Part shown: positions 44,984 to 53,921 of the stretch, one piece after another
Layout of the letters: each line of letters begins with the position of its first letter
Numbering within the stretch: position 1 is the stretch's first letter
NCBI GenBank assembly: GCA_016711285.1
Contig: JADJTG010000002.1
Location: forward strand, 558,001 to 622,000
DNA: 64,000 nucleotides
Reading direction: 5' to 3'
DNA from: Sphingobacteriales bacterium
GTDB taxonomy: Bacteria > Bacteroidota > Bacteroidia > Chitinophagales > UBA2359
Made by a program: the position numbers and the translations under genes
The notes under the pieces: model-generated
The model's database searches: none
Told to the model about the DNA's origin: nothing
What the model saw: only the letters and a program-made list of their open reading frames with translations

Positions 44984-45982
44984 TTATCTAATTTTTAATG
45001 GTTGATGAAAAGGGGTTTGTTTAAAATCTTTATCATAGTTATAGGTTTTCCCTTTCCAGATAAAACCTCTCCCTGATTCTAAGTTCTTATATTCCCCGGG
45101 TCTTGAGGCCTTAGAGGAATACTCTTTCTCATTAACAGTTAATGTATATATAGTCCTTTTTTCCACATCAAGTGCACATAAGGTTATGCTATCCCGATGA
45201 GTAGCTCCTAAATGCAAACCGAATATATTGTCGCGTTCTCCCAATCCTACTCCTACAGCAGAAAATGCTTGGTCTAATATTTTTTCGTTGGTATCTAAGT
45301 CATATATCCAGGTGCCGTTTTTGCCGTAATAATTTCCGGTATAGTCTTCTGCAAAATTACCGTAGCAAATCCCGATATAACGACCATTGGTAGTAAGGTC
45401 GGCGTTGGCATCGGCGGGAATATGTTTTATTTGCCAAAGCACTTCGCCTTGATTGTTGAGTACCAAAAAAGTACTCCGATTGGCTAATAATAATTCGCCA
45501 CTGTGTCCACCCCCATTTTCTCTGCCTGAGAATTTGCAAAAATAACTAATAATGGCTTTATCCCCTTTTATTTCATATACATAACCTCCAATAAATACAG
45601 ATTCAAAAATATAATCGGGCGGTATGGGTGCGGGTGTGTTGTAGAGCTTGAACATACGAATTACTTCTTTCCGAGATAAGCCTTTGATATCGTAACGACC
45701 TACACCGTTTCTGACTTTTAGTTTAACTTCATCTGCTGTATAACCACTGAGGTTATTATACTTTAAACCTTTTACATAATAAGGGTTATGGGCTTTCAGG
45801 TCAAATGTGGCACAGGTGTCTTTTGTGAGGCGGTCTCTAAAAAATATTTCATATCTGTTATCACCTATGATTATTTCATTATCCTGCGGTGTTTTGCTCA
45901 GTTGTTGGGCGGGGGTGAGCAGCACTTCCTGCCCCCTCATTGAAAGTGCAACCAACAGGGTTGCATATATTAGCGTTTTCAT
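44984..45982 (-). CDS. Exported protein of unknown function
   Basis: A 332-residue protein with a short signal peptide (LIYATLLVALSMRGQ). The mature part is beta-rich, with strands such as ISYFCKFSGRENGG, STFLVLNNQGEVLWQIKHIP and GRYIGICYGNF. These resemble repeated blades of a beta-propeller or WD-like fold; no family is certain. It lies just upstream of, and 5 bases from, the T9SS M23-like gene, so the two are one operon and may work together at the cell surface. Confidence 0.75.
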   Translation of the reverse strand: MKTLIYATLLVALSMRGQEVLLTPAQQLSKTPQDNEIIIGDNRYEIFFRDRLTKDTCATFDLKAHNPYYVKGLKYNNLSGYTADEVKLKVRNGVGRYDIKGLSRKEVIRMFKLYNTPAPIPPDYIFESVFIGGYVYEIKGDKAIISYFCKFSGRENGGGHSGELLLANRSTFLVLNNQGEVLWQIKHIPADANADLTTNGRYIGICYGNFAEDYTGNYYGKNGTWIYDLDTNEKILDQAFSAVGVGLGERDNIFGLHLGATHRDSITLCALDVEKRTIYTLTVNEKEYSSKASRPGEYKNLESGRGFIWKGKTYNYDKDFKQTPFHQPLKIR

Positions 45983-46214
45983 TTATTGTATGTTTTTGAG
46001 TTTTAAAATGATTTTATTTCATATCTATTTTATGATATGTAAAGGATTTTAAATAGCTCTGTTTTTGAGGCGGCGCACGACTTTGCATAGCAGTTTAGTT
46101 TTTTTGTGGCAAGTAGTAAATGGTCTCTACTGCAACAAATATAAACTATATTTTTATCTTTTACGCAAAGGAGGTGTTTTTTTTTGCGGGGAGGCTTGGA
46201 GAAAACAAAAAAAA

Positions 46215-46246
46215 TGCCCCCTTCTAAGCCATCGCTAAAAGGGGGC
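46215..46246 (-). terminator. Rho-independent terminator after the 46282 gene
   Basis: TGCCCCCTT pairs with AAGGGGGCA over a 14-base loop. On the minus strand it is followed by a run of T. Confidence 0.85.
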
Positions 46247-46281
46247 AGGCAAGCTGCCGAAGGCGCATATCTGCCGCCCTG

Positions 46282-46893
46282 CTACGCACCAAATACCACT
46301 TCCAAAATTTGGCTGGGCTGCCCGATTTCTACGTCATCTATCACCCCAAAAAGGCGGTACTCGTAGTGCTCGGGTTGGGCGGGGTTTTCCAATTCTATGT
46401 GGTCATCGTAGGGGCTGCGGGTGTCGCGTGCCAAAAAATGCCACTGTGCCGTGCCTTTGCGCCGTTTGTAGATATTTACGCCATCGCTGCCTTTTTTCTT
46501 AAAGCTGATGCGTATCACGTTGCCCACTACCGCAATTTTGGCTTCGGGGAGGTGGGCATCGGTATTGAGGGGTTCGTCGCCGCCTCTGATACCCAACTCA
46601 TCACCGATAGCCGCCGTAAAAGCGGGGTGCGTTTTTTTGCGGGCAATGGCAGCACGCAGTTTGCCCGTAATATTGGCGGCAATGCTGTCGTTTTTGGCAC
46701 TCACGGCGGCTTTGAGTTCGTCTTTTTTGGCTTGCACCGCAAAAATAGCCTGCTTCACCGCCGTACAGAGGTCTTTTTCGGCGGTAATTTCGGCGGCGGT
46801 CATACCCAAAGCAGCTCCGTGCGTGGTAATTTTTTTGCTGTAATTGTCGAGCCAACTCAATAAATCGGCATCGCTACGAGGAATGTAATCCAT
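46282..46893 (-). CDS. Conserved hypothetical protein with C-terminal Fn3-like part
   Basis: A 203-residue soluble protein starting MDYIPRSDADLLSWLDNYS. The N-terminal 110 residues are helical and charged (LCTAVKQAIFAVQAKKDELK, AANITGKLRAAIARKKTHPA). The rest is a beta-sandwich-like domain (VIRISFKKKGSDGVNIYKRR, then GTAQWHFLARDTRSPYDDHI). The DGVNIYKRRKG strand resembles fibronectin III-type folds. Similar proteins occur in Bacteroidota, often in repeat-rich places; here the gene adjoins the minisatellite region. No signal peptide. Function unknown. Confidence 0.7.
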   Translation of the reverse strand: MDYIPRSDADLLSWLDNYSKKITTHGAALGMTAAEITAEKDLCTAVKQAIFAVQAKKDELKAAVSAKNDSIAANITGKLRAAIARKKTHPAFTAAIGDELGIRGGDEPLNTDAHLPEAKIAVVGNVIRISFKKKGSDGVNIYKRRKGTAQWHFLARDTRSPYDDHIELENPAQPEHYEYRLFGVIDDVEIGQPSQILEVVFGA

Positions 46894-47033
46894 TTGGTTT
46901 TAAAATTTATGGTAGTAATAAAATAGAATATCGCCACTATAACGTCCTACCTATACCATATATTGTGTGTGAGGCAAAAAAAAATTAGTTTTTGTTCGTA
47001 TTGGGTCTCAGCCCCTCCCCAACTCGGTTGCCC

Positions 47034-47065
47034 AACTTTGTCAAAGTTCGAACTTTGACAAAGTT
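47034..47065. repeat. 32-bp perfect palindrome, left copy
   Basis: AACTTTGTCAAAGTTC followed by its exact reverse complement. It is part of a flanking block of about 65 bases, nearly identical to the block right of the minisatellite. Confidence 0.9.
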
Positions 47066-47094
47066 TTAATAGAATCCTCCCTAATTCTGCCGTG

Positions 47095-47850
47095 CCGAAC
47101 AACGGAACAACCGTGCCGAATAACGGAACAACCGTGCCGAATAACGGAACAACCGTGCCGAATAACGGAACAACCGTGCCGAACAACGGAACAACCGTGC
47201 CGAACAACGGAACAACCGTGCCGAACAACGGAACAACCGTGCCGAACAACGGAACAACCGTGCCGAACAACGGAACAACCGTGCCGAACAACGGAACAAC
47301 CGTGCCGAACAACGGAACAACCGTGCCGAACAACGGAACAACCGTGCCGAATAACGGAACAACCGTGCCGAACAACGGAACAACCGTGCCGAATAACGGA
47401 ACAACCGTGCCGAATAACGGAACAACCGTGCCGAATAACGGAACAACCGTGCCGAACAACGGAACAACCGTGCCGAATAACGGAACAACCGTGCCGAATA
47501 ACGGAACAACCGTGCCGAATAACGGAACAACCGTGCCGAATAACGGAACAACCGTGCCGAATAACGGAACAACCGTGCCGAATAACGGAACAACCGTGCC
47601 GAATAACGGAACAACCGTGCCGAATAACGGAACAACCGTGCCGAATAACGGAACAACCGTGCCGAATAACGGAACAACCGTGCCGAATAACGGAACAACC
47701 GTGCCGAATAACGGAACAACCGTGCCGAATAACGGAACAACCGTGCCGAATAACGGAACAACCGTGCCGAATAACGGAACAACCGTGCCGAATAACGGAA
47801 CAACCGTGCCGAATAACGGAACAACCGTGCCGAATAACGGAACAACCGTA
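47095..47850. repeat. Minisatellite: 36 tandem copies of a 21-bp unit
   Basis: The unit CCGAAYAACGGAACAACCGTG is repeated 36 times without interruption. Only one position varies (C or T). By unit: 1 C; 2-4 T; 5-12 C; 13 T; 14 C; 15-17 T; 18 C; 19-36 T. Because the unit is a multiple of three, five of the six frames stay open. Apparent proteins (for example repeats of PNNGTTV, GTVVPLF or ARLFRYS) are therefore artefacts unless expression is shown. Both sides carry the same palindromic block. The region lies between two genes and has no other recognisable content. Confidence 0.95.
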
Positions 47851-47861
47851 CTCGGTTGCCT

Positions 47862-47893
47862 AACTTTGTCAAAGTTCGAACTTTGACAAAGTT
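47862..47893. repeat. 32-bp perfect palindrome, right copy
   Basis: Identical to 47034-47065. Another half-length copy (AACTTTGACAAAGTT) lies at 47945-47959. Confidence 0.9.
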
Positions 47894-47964
47894 TTAATAG
47901 AATCCGCCCCAATTCGGCTGAAACACTCCCCAACTCGGCTACTCAACTTTGACAAAGTTTTATT

Positions 47965-47999
47965 AATATCACCGACATCTCGAAGATGCCGGTGATATT
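47965..47999 (-). terminator. Hairpin after the beta-helix gene
   Basis: AATATCACCG pairs with CGGTGATATT, with a further inner pairing (CATCT with AGATG), 177 bases after the stop at 48176. It resembles the hairpin at 40582-40614. Confidence 0.5.
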
Positions 48000-48175
48000 A
48001 TCGCATAAAGGCTAAAAATAATTATAAAAAAAGAAAAGATATTCAGGTGTTTTTTGGGGTTTTTAATATCTTATAAAATAAGTTACATAACAAAAAAACA
48101 CCACGATACACATTAATATACAGTAAAAAACAAAGGGTTTTTTACAAAAGTACCGGATACGGAGCAAAAAGAGCA

Positions 48176-48559
48176 TTAATACACCCAGGTTCCCTTATTA
48201 GCCGTACAGCAATTTTCTATTCTCTCATAAGCTCCCATATCTACTGCTCCAAACTGTGGTCGTGTAGTACCCGTAATATCTGTGGCAGGTGCACCTGTGC
48301 CGGTGCCTACATTGTAAGCAGGGCTACCACAACTTAGTTGCAAGCCATCATCGGCGGTGCGGTGGATATTGTCTGCACCGTCTATATCGGCAGCATTGAC
48401 AAAAAGCGGGTCTTGGTTGTTGATAATGCCAGTACCTGTGCTGTAAATGCTGTTTTGCTGCGTAAGGCAGTAGGTAACGGTATTGGTAGCGGGAAATGCT
48501 GCATCGTTTTGTATATCTGCCCCTGCAACGGTACTGCTGCCTCCTTTTGATTGTCCCAA
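48176..48559 (-). CDS. C-terminal end of the frameshifted beta-helix protein
   Basis: Continues the protein of 48382-49767 after a one-base loss in an A run (T run at 48545-48548 on the plus strand). True coding resumes at about 48548 with KGGSSTVAGADIQND. It contains the module end DPLFVNAADIDGADNIHRTA, then DGLQLSCGSPAYNVGT and DMGAYE. This is the choice-of-anchor Q-type closing block seen twice earlier in the same protein. It ends NCCTANKGTWVY without a recognisable T9SS sorting domain. Confidence 0.65.
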   Translation of the reverse strand: MGQSKGGSSTVAGADIQNDAAFPATNTVTYCLTQQNSIYSTGTGIINNQDPLFVNAADIDGADNIHRTADDGLQLSCGSPAYNVGTGTGAPATDITGTTRPQFGAVDMGAYERIENCCTANKGTWVY

Positions 48560-49767
48560 AAGATACAGTTACTAATGGTATTCGTGCCGTAAAAAGTGTA
48601 AATCCCGCCGCCGTTTTGTGCAGTATTCCCCGAAAGTGTGTTATTGGTGAGGGTATTCGTGCAGTCTCGGGTGTAAATCCCGCCGCCGCCGTAAGCCGTA
48701 TTCCCCGAAAGGGTGTTATTGGTCAGCGTATTCGTGCCCTCATTAGTATAAATCCCGCCGCCGCCGCCGTTGGTAGCCGAATTCCCCGAAAGGGTGTTAT
48801 TGGTGAGGGTATTCGTGCCGTTTTGGGAGGCAATCCCGCCGCCGAAGTAAGCCGAATTCCCCGAAAGGGTGTTATTGGTGAGGGTATTCGTGTCTAAATA
48901 AGTGTAAATTCCGCCGCCTTCATTTGCAGTATTCCCCGAAAGGGTGTTATCGATCAGCGTATTTATGTTTTCAGTACTGTAAATCCCGCCGCCGTAGTTG
49001 GTAGCCGAATTCCCCGAAAAGGTGTTATTGGTCAGCGTATTCATGCAATAATAACCAGTGAAAATCCCGCCGCCGTAGCTGGTAGCCGAATTCCCCGAAA
49101 AGGTATTATTATTGATGGTATTCGTGCTAACATAAGTGGTAATCCCGCCGCCTTCGTAGCTTGCCGTATTCCCCGAAAAGGTATTATTATTGATGGTATT
49201 CGTGCTGTATTGGGAGGAAATCCCGCCGCCGCTGTAAGCCGTATTCCCCGAAAGGATGTTATTATTCAGCGTATTCGTGCCACTATCAGTATAAATCCCG
49301 CCGCCGCTGCCGTTGGTAGCTGAATTCCCCGAAAGGGTGTTATTGCTGATGGTATTCGTGCCGTTTTGGGAGGCAATCCCGCCGCCGAAGTAAGCCGAAT
49401 TCCCCGAAAGGGTGTTATTGGTGATGGTATTCGTGCCGTCTTGGGTCAAAATCCCGCCGCCGTATGCTCTATTTATATTATTCCCATTGACGTTAAGATA
49501 TGAAAAACCTGTAGGATTTGTAGGATCTATTCCATCTGCATTACCATCTGTAATAGTAAAACCATCCACAGTAACGCCTGTAGCACCAACAGCCAATACA
49601 ACGTGGTAGGCATTATCAGTGGCATCGCCTGCCGTGCCTATATCGCCGCTTAGGGTGGTGATATTCACGATACTATTCCGCACGCCACCACCTGCGGGAT
49701 AGCCGCCCCACAGCACCAAGCCATCGGGTAGATGGAAGGTAATATCACGAGCATCAGCAGTGGTCAT
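48382..49767 (-). CDS. Third beta-helix module of the frameshifted exported protein
   Basis: This open frame starts at TEMTTADARDITF and consists largely of about 15 repeats of roughly 23 residues (GGGIYT, about eight variable residues, TNNTLSGNSA). This is a right-handed parallel beta-helix pattern. The joint with the preceding segment lacks one A (49790-49793), and the joint with the following one lacks another. After position 48548 this frame is no longer the true one. The Asn/Thr/Gly ladder suggests a polysaccharide-binding or adhesive surface protein. Confidence 0.7.
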   Translation of the reverse strand: MTTADARDITFHLPDGLVLWGGYPAGGGVRNSIVNITTLSGDIGTAGDATDNAYHVVLAVGATGVTVDGFTITDGNADGIDPTNPTGFSYLNVNGNNINRAYGGGILTQDGTNTITNNTLSGNSAYFGGGIASQNGTNTISNNTLSGNSATNGSGGGIYTDSGTNTLNNNILSGNTAYSGGGISSQYSTNTINNNTFSGNTASYEGGGITTYVSTNTINNNTFSGNSATSYGGGIFTGYYCMNTLTNNTFSGNSATNYGGGIYSTENINTLIDNTLSGNTANEGGGIYTYLDTNTLTNNTLSGNSAYFGGGIASQNGTNTLTNNTLSGNSATNGGGGGIYTNEGTNTLTNNTLSGNTAYGGGGIYTRDCTNTLTNNTLSGNTAQNGGGIYTFYGTNTISNCIFWDNQKEAAVPLQGQIYKTMQHFPLPIPLPTALRSKTAFTAQVLALSTTKTRFLSMLPI

Positions 49768-50339
49768 TTCAGTGCAGCCATCGTAAGGCTTTTAGTAGGG
49801 AGATAAGTACCTTCAGCTACTTTGATAGTATCTATAATACTACAACAATGCGCTACGGCAAGGGCTTCGTCTAAGGTTTGGTAGGCGGTAGCCCACGATT
49901 GACCATTGCCGCTTACAGCTATGCTGGCATCTACATAGAGGGTTGGGGTGCTGGGGGGGCATACACCGCCTTCATACGCACCCATATCTACGGTGGTGTT
50001 TTGTATGCGGGCTGCTCCTGTAATGTCAGTAGCGGCTACGCCTATATTATTACCTGTATTGATGCAGGGGCTGCCATATACCAAACGCAAGCCATCATCT
50101 GCGGTGCGGTGTATATTGTCTGCGCCATCTATATCGGCGGCATCTACGAAAAGCGGGTCTTGGGCAAAGATATTACCGCTGGCGGCTGTGCCTATGCCAT
50201 AAGGCAAACTTGCATCAGTAGGGTAATTGCTTGTGGCTAACTGCAAGAGGTTATTGGTGAAGATATTGCCGTTGGTATTAGTTGCAAAATAGTCTGCGGC
50301 TAAGATATTTGCATTCGTTCCTTTTTTTATTTCCCCCAA
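49764..50339 (-). CDS. Middle segment of the frameshifted beta-helix protein
   Basis: Holds the end of module 2 (DPLFVDAADIDGADNIHRTA, then PCINTGNNIGVAATDITG and DMGAYE). The beginning of module 3 follows (TLYVDASIAVSGNGQSWATA, then VAHCCSIIDTIKVAEGTYL). It is joined to the neighbouring frames by one-base differences at about 50330-50332 and 49790-49793. In module 2 the same joint reads in frame as PTKKPYNGCTEMTTADAR, which shows what the uninterrupted sequence should be. Confidence 0.7.
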   Translation of the reverse strand: MGEIKKGTNANILAADYFATNTNGNIFTNNLLQLATSNYPTDASLPYGIGTAASGNIFAQDPLFVDAADIDGADNIHRTADDGLRLVYGSPCINTGNNIGVAATDITGAARIQNTTVDMGAYEGGVCPPSTPTLYVDASIAVSGNGQSWATAYQTLDEALAVAHCCSIIDTIKVAEGTYLPTKSLTMAALK

Positions 50340-52966
50340 AAGATATTGTTTATAAAGGCATTTGTGCCATTATTGGTGTAAACACCACCACCACCACCAC
50401 CACCGTTAGTGGCCCAATTTCCCGACAGGGTATTATTGGTTAGGGTGTTCGTGCCGTTATCTATGTAAATGCCACCGCCATTACCTGACGAATTTCCCGA
50501 CAGAGTATTATTGGTTAGGGTGTTCGTGCTGTTACCTATGTAAATGCCACCGCCGTTACCTGATGAATTTCCCGACAAGGTATTATTGGTTATGGTATTC
50601 GTGCTGCTGATATCTGTGTAAATGCCACCGCCCCAACCTGCCGAATTTCCCAACAGGGTATTATTGGTAAGTGTGTTCGTGCTGTTATTGGTGTAAATGC
50701 CGCCGCCGTAGCCTGCCGAATTTCCCGACAGAGTATTATTAGCGAGCGTGTTATTCGAGCCTATAAAGGTACCTATACCGCCACCATTGGTATTCGCCCA
50801 ATTTCCTGATAGGTTGTTATCGGTTATGGTGTTCGTGCCGTAAAAGGCGCAAATGCCACCGCCGAAGTATGATGCCCTATTTTTCGACAAGATATTATTG
50901 GTTATGGTGTTCGTGCCGTAGAAGGCGCAAATGCCGCCACCGGCATCGTTGGCGTAGGAGTTTGCTGAATTACCCGATAGGATATTATTGGTCAGCGTGT
51001 TCGTACCGCGATAGGCTAAAATGCCGCCACCGTGGTAGCGATAAATGTTATTTCCATTGACGCTTACGGGACCACTGCCATTCGCATGCCCCCCTATAAT
51101 GCTAAATCCATCAATGGTTACGCCTATGCCGCCACTCGTTGGCGCAGAAGCCAATACAACGTGATAAGCATTTTCGCCATTGCCTGTAATAGAAAGTGTT
51201 GCGCCGCTACCTGTTACGACATCATCGCCATTGAAGTCACCGCTTAGGGTGGTGACGTTGGCGGCACTATTGCGCACGCCACCGCCTGCGGGATAGCCAC
51301 CCCACAGCACCAAGCCGTCGGGTAGATGGAAGGTAATATCACGAGCATCAGCAGTAGTCATTTCGGTGCAGCCGTTGTAGGGCTTTTTGGTAGGGAGATA
51401 AGTACCCGCAGCTACTTTGATAGTATCTATAATACTACAACAATGCGCTACGGCAAGGGCTTCGTCCAAAGTTTTGTAGGCAGTTGCCCACGTTTCTCCG
51501 TTGCCGCTTGCAGCGATGCTCGCATCTACATAGAGCGTAACGACACTTGGGCAAGAATTAAACCACTCATACGCCCCCATATCTATACCTGTGCCTTGTG
51601 GGCGGGCAGTGCCGAGTATATCGGTAGCGGGTGCGCCTGTGGCAGTACCTGCATTGATAGCGGGGCTGGTGCTTTGTAAAAACAAACCATCATCTGCCGT
51701 GCGGTGGAGATTGTCCGCGCCGTCTATATCGGCAGCATTGACGAAAAGTGGGTCGGTCTCGAAAATATTGCCAGATTGTGTGCCCAAATTGTTGTAATTT
51801 GCATCGGTATAAGTACCCGAAGCTAACTGCAAGAGGTTATTGGTGAAGGTAACCGTAACCATAGCAAGATTATTATAATAATCTGCCCCTGCTACGATGC
51901 TGCTGCCCCCTTTTTGGTTGCCCCAGAAAATATTGTTTGTGAAATTAGCTATACCTGACATATCGGCATCTAAGTAAATCCCGCCGCCGTTGCCTGCCGA
52001 ATTCCCCAAAAGGGTGTTATTGGTAAACGTATTTGTATGCTCATGAGCGTAAATCCCGCCGCCGTTGCCTGCCGTATTCCCCGAAAGGGAGTTATTGGTG
52101 ATGGTATTCGTGCTGTAGTTAGTGTAAATCCCGCCGCCGTTGCCTGCCGAATTCCCCGAAAGGGTGTTATTGGCGATAGTATTGGTGGCGAAGGAAGTGT
52201 AAATCCCGCCGCCGTAGCCGCTTGCCGAATTGCCCGAAAGGGTGTTATTGGCGATAGTATTGGTGGCGTAGTAAGTGTAAATCCCGCCGCCGTAGCCTGA
52301 CGAATTCCCCGAAAGGGTGTTATTAGTGAGGGTATTCGTGCCGCCTTCGGTGTAAATCCCGCCGCCGCCGTCTGCCGAATTCCCCGAAAGGGTATTATTG
52401 GTGATGGTATTCGTGCCATTATATGTATAAATCCCGCCGCCAACGTTTCTGTAGATAGTATACCCATTGACAGTAATATAGTTGCTTCCGTTTGCATTAC
52501 CGCCTGTGATAGTGAAGCCATCCACAGTAACCCCCACACCACCACTCCCTGTGGAAGCCAATACAACGTGGTAGGCGTTATCAGTGGCATCGCCTGCCGT
52601 GCCTATATCGCCGCTAAGGGTGGTTACATTCGTCGTGATGAGCCGTTGGCTCAGAGCCGTCTCGGTGCCTGCAAAGCCACCATAGAGTTTTACGCCGTCT
52701 TTGACATAAAAAGTGTAGTCGCGTGGGGTGCTACAACTCACGCAACCCGTTGGGTAAGCGGTAGGCTTGTAAGTGCCTGCCTTAACCCATACGGCATCGC
52801 CTGCTGCGGAAGCGTTAATCATTGCGTGTAAATCGCCACTGGCATTCGCCCACGAAGAGCCGTCGCCGCTGCCTGTGGCAGTAGGGGCTACATAGCGCGT
52901 CGTTTGTGCCAGAGTAGCCGTTGCGCCGCAAAGCAGCGCGAAGAGTAGTGTAATTACTTTTTTCAT
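50327..52966 (-). CDS. N-terminal part of a three-module exported beta-helix protein
   Basis: From ATG 52966 there is a signal peptide (VITLLFALLCGATATLAQ), then TTRYVAPTATGSGDGSSWAN, the start of a pectate-lyase-like module. Modules 1 and 2 contain many 23-residue turns (GGGIYTNNGTNTLTNNTLSG-like). Module 1 closes with SPAINAGTATGAPATDILGT and DMGAYE. The gene continues in the frames at 49764, 48382 and 48176 on the minus strand; the complete product would have about 1,600 residues. An in-frame extension upstream of the ATG has no similarity and is not used. Likely a surface-exposed protein; no T9SS tail is seen. Confidence 0.82.
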   Translation of the reverse strand: MKKVITLLFALLCGATATLAQTTRYVAPTATGSGDGSSWANASGDLHAMINASAAGDAVWVKAGTYKPTAYPTGCVSCSTPRDYTFYVKDGVKLYGGFAGTETALSQRLITTNVTTLSGDIGTAGDATDNAYHVVLASTGSGGVGVTVDGFTITGGNANGSNYITVNGYTIYRNVGGGIYTYNGTNTITNNTLSGNSADGGGGIYTEGGTNTLTNNTLSGNSSGYGGGIYTYYATNTIANNTLSGNSASGYGGGIYTSFATNTIANNTLSGNSAGNGGGIYTNYSTNTITNNSLSGNTAGNGGGIYAHEHTNTFTNNTLLGNSAGNGGGIYLDADMSGIANFTNNIFWGNQKGGSSIVAGADYYNNLAMVTVTFTNNLLQLASGTYTDANYNNLGTQSGNIFETDPLFVNAADIDGADNLHRTADDGLFLQSTSPAINAGTATGAPATDILGTARPQGTGIDMGAYEWFNSCPSVVTLYVDASIAASGNGETWATAYKTLDEALAVAHCCSIIDTIKVAAGTYLPTKKPYNGCTEMTTADARDITFHLPDGLVLWGGYPAGGGVRNSAANVTTLSGDFNGDDVVTGSGATLSITGNGENAYHVVLASAPTSGGIGVTIDGFSIIGGHANGSGPVSVNGNNIYRYHGGGILAYRGTNTLTNNILSGNSANSYANDAGGGICAFYGTNTITNNILSKNRASYFGGGICAFYGTNTITDNNLSGNWANTNGGGIGTFIGSNNTLANNTLSGNSAGYGGGIYTNNSTNTLTNNTLLGNSAGWGGGIYTDISSTNTITNNTLSGNSSGNGGGIYIGNSTNTLTNNTLSGNSSGNGGGIYIDNGTNTLTNNTLSGNWATNGGGGGGGVYTNNGTNAFINNIFWGK

Positions 52967-53305
52967 TATATTAAAATTTTGAAGATTAAAAAACAGGAAA
53001 ACCACGCTCGATGCTCGCAGCGAAATGCGTTCGCCGAAAATTGATTTTGCGCTTATAGGTTCAAGAGCATCGGGCGCACGCAGCGCAGGTACTAATATCA
53101 GCTTGTTTTTGCGAAAACTCATACTGCAAAGTTTTTGAAGTTGTTTAAAACTTCATAAATCAGGGAATAAGCACAGACAAAAGGCATAATTTTAAAAAAA
53201 ATACGCTCATTCTGTTTAGACCTTTTACTAAATCATAAAAAATCAACAAAAATGAGTGTAGCAAGCAAAAATATTATCAAAAAATGAATAGTTATACATT
53301 TAATA

Positions 53306-53418
53306 TTGGGTAATCGGAGATACAAAAATCAAAATTCCCATAGAAGACATCGTTATGGCTATTCTATATCGCTTAAAAACAGGCAACAAATTATTCGTAA
53401 TGGCAGTGAACCCGGGCA
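53306..53418 (+). pseudogene. Remnant of an IS5-type transposase N-terminus
   Basis: GNRRYK in one frame is continued after a one-base shift by IKIPIEDIVMAILYRLKTGN, which resembles the N-terminal domain of IS5-family transposases. No catalytic part, start or ends of an element remain. Assignment rests on this short motif. Confidence 0.4.
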
Positions 53419-53428
53419 TAAAGAGCGC

Positions 53429-53449
53429 ATATATATATATATATATATA
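53429..53449. repeat. (AT)10 dinucleotide tract
   Basis: Uninterrupted AT repeat in the intergenic region, without a nearby gene start. Confidence 0.9.
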
Positions 53450-53824
53450 AGGTACTCCACTTGTTGATTTTCTCATTCATTATGATTGATACTGAAGTTA
53501 TTGTGTTTTAAAAAATTGAGTAATGCAATATAAATATTCAAAAATAATTATATTTTGCAAAGCACAATATAAAAAGCAAATAAAAATATAAATAAAAATA
53601 ATAGTGCGTACTCTGAACAAGGCAAATTATCCTTTAAATTTTCGCCATTGACAACTCGTTGTACATTTGATTAAAATTTTACAAATTCAGGTTTCTGTTG
53701 CAAATAATCAAAAAGTAGAATATTACTGCCCCTTTCGGGGTATCGGTAATATAAACCCCGAAAACGTTTCTTTTTAAGTTGAGCAAAAAATAAAAAAATA
53801 TCCTCCTTTCAATCAGGTATTTTT

Positions 53825-53832
53825 TATCTTTG
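53825..53832 (+). promoter_or_regulatory. Putative -7 box for the sortilin-like gene
   Basis: TATCTTTG fits TAnnTTTG and lies about 90 bases upstream of the start codon at 53922; no -33 TTTG is evident. Confidence 0.4.
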
Positions 53833-53921
53833 AACGCAAGAAAAGGCTCCTTTATCCTTGTTATCGCCAGCCAGAGCCTCTGTTCCTGTTTTTTTCAATG
53901 CTTATCCCCCTTTTATTTCTT

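Larger units (their letters stand above)
52967..53921. other. Long intergenic region
   Basis: This 955-base AT-rich gap separates the divergent beta-helix and sortilin-like genes. It contains a transposase-like scrap, an (AT)n tract, a 9-bp hairpin around 53733-53763 (TTTCGGGGT with ACCCCGAAA) and a promoter-like box near the right end. No intact gene is seen. Confidence 0.5.

Noticed and set aside
47095..47850. Possible CRISPR array
   Set aside because: The units are contiguous without unique spacers, so it is a tandem repeat, not repeat-spacer DNA. No cas gene is present.
46947..47933. Open frames of 263-328 residues across the minisatellite on both strands (GTVVPLF, ARLFRYS and PNNGTTV repeats)
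   Set aside because: They stay open only because the 21-bp unit has no stop in five of six frames. They have no signal, promoter or neighbouring gene context that would support coding.
53429..53449. (AT)10 tract as a phase-variable switch
   Set aside because: It is not within a gene or at promoter spacing to either neighbour; the nearest start codon is almost 500 bases away.
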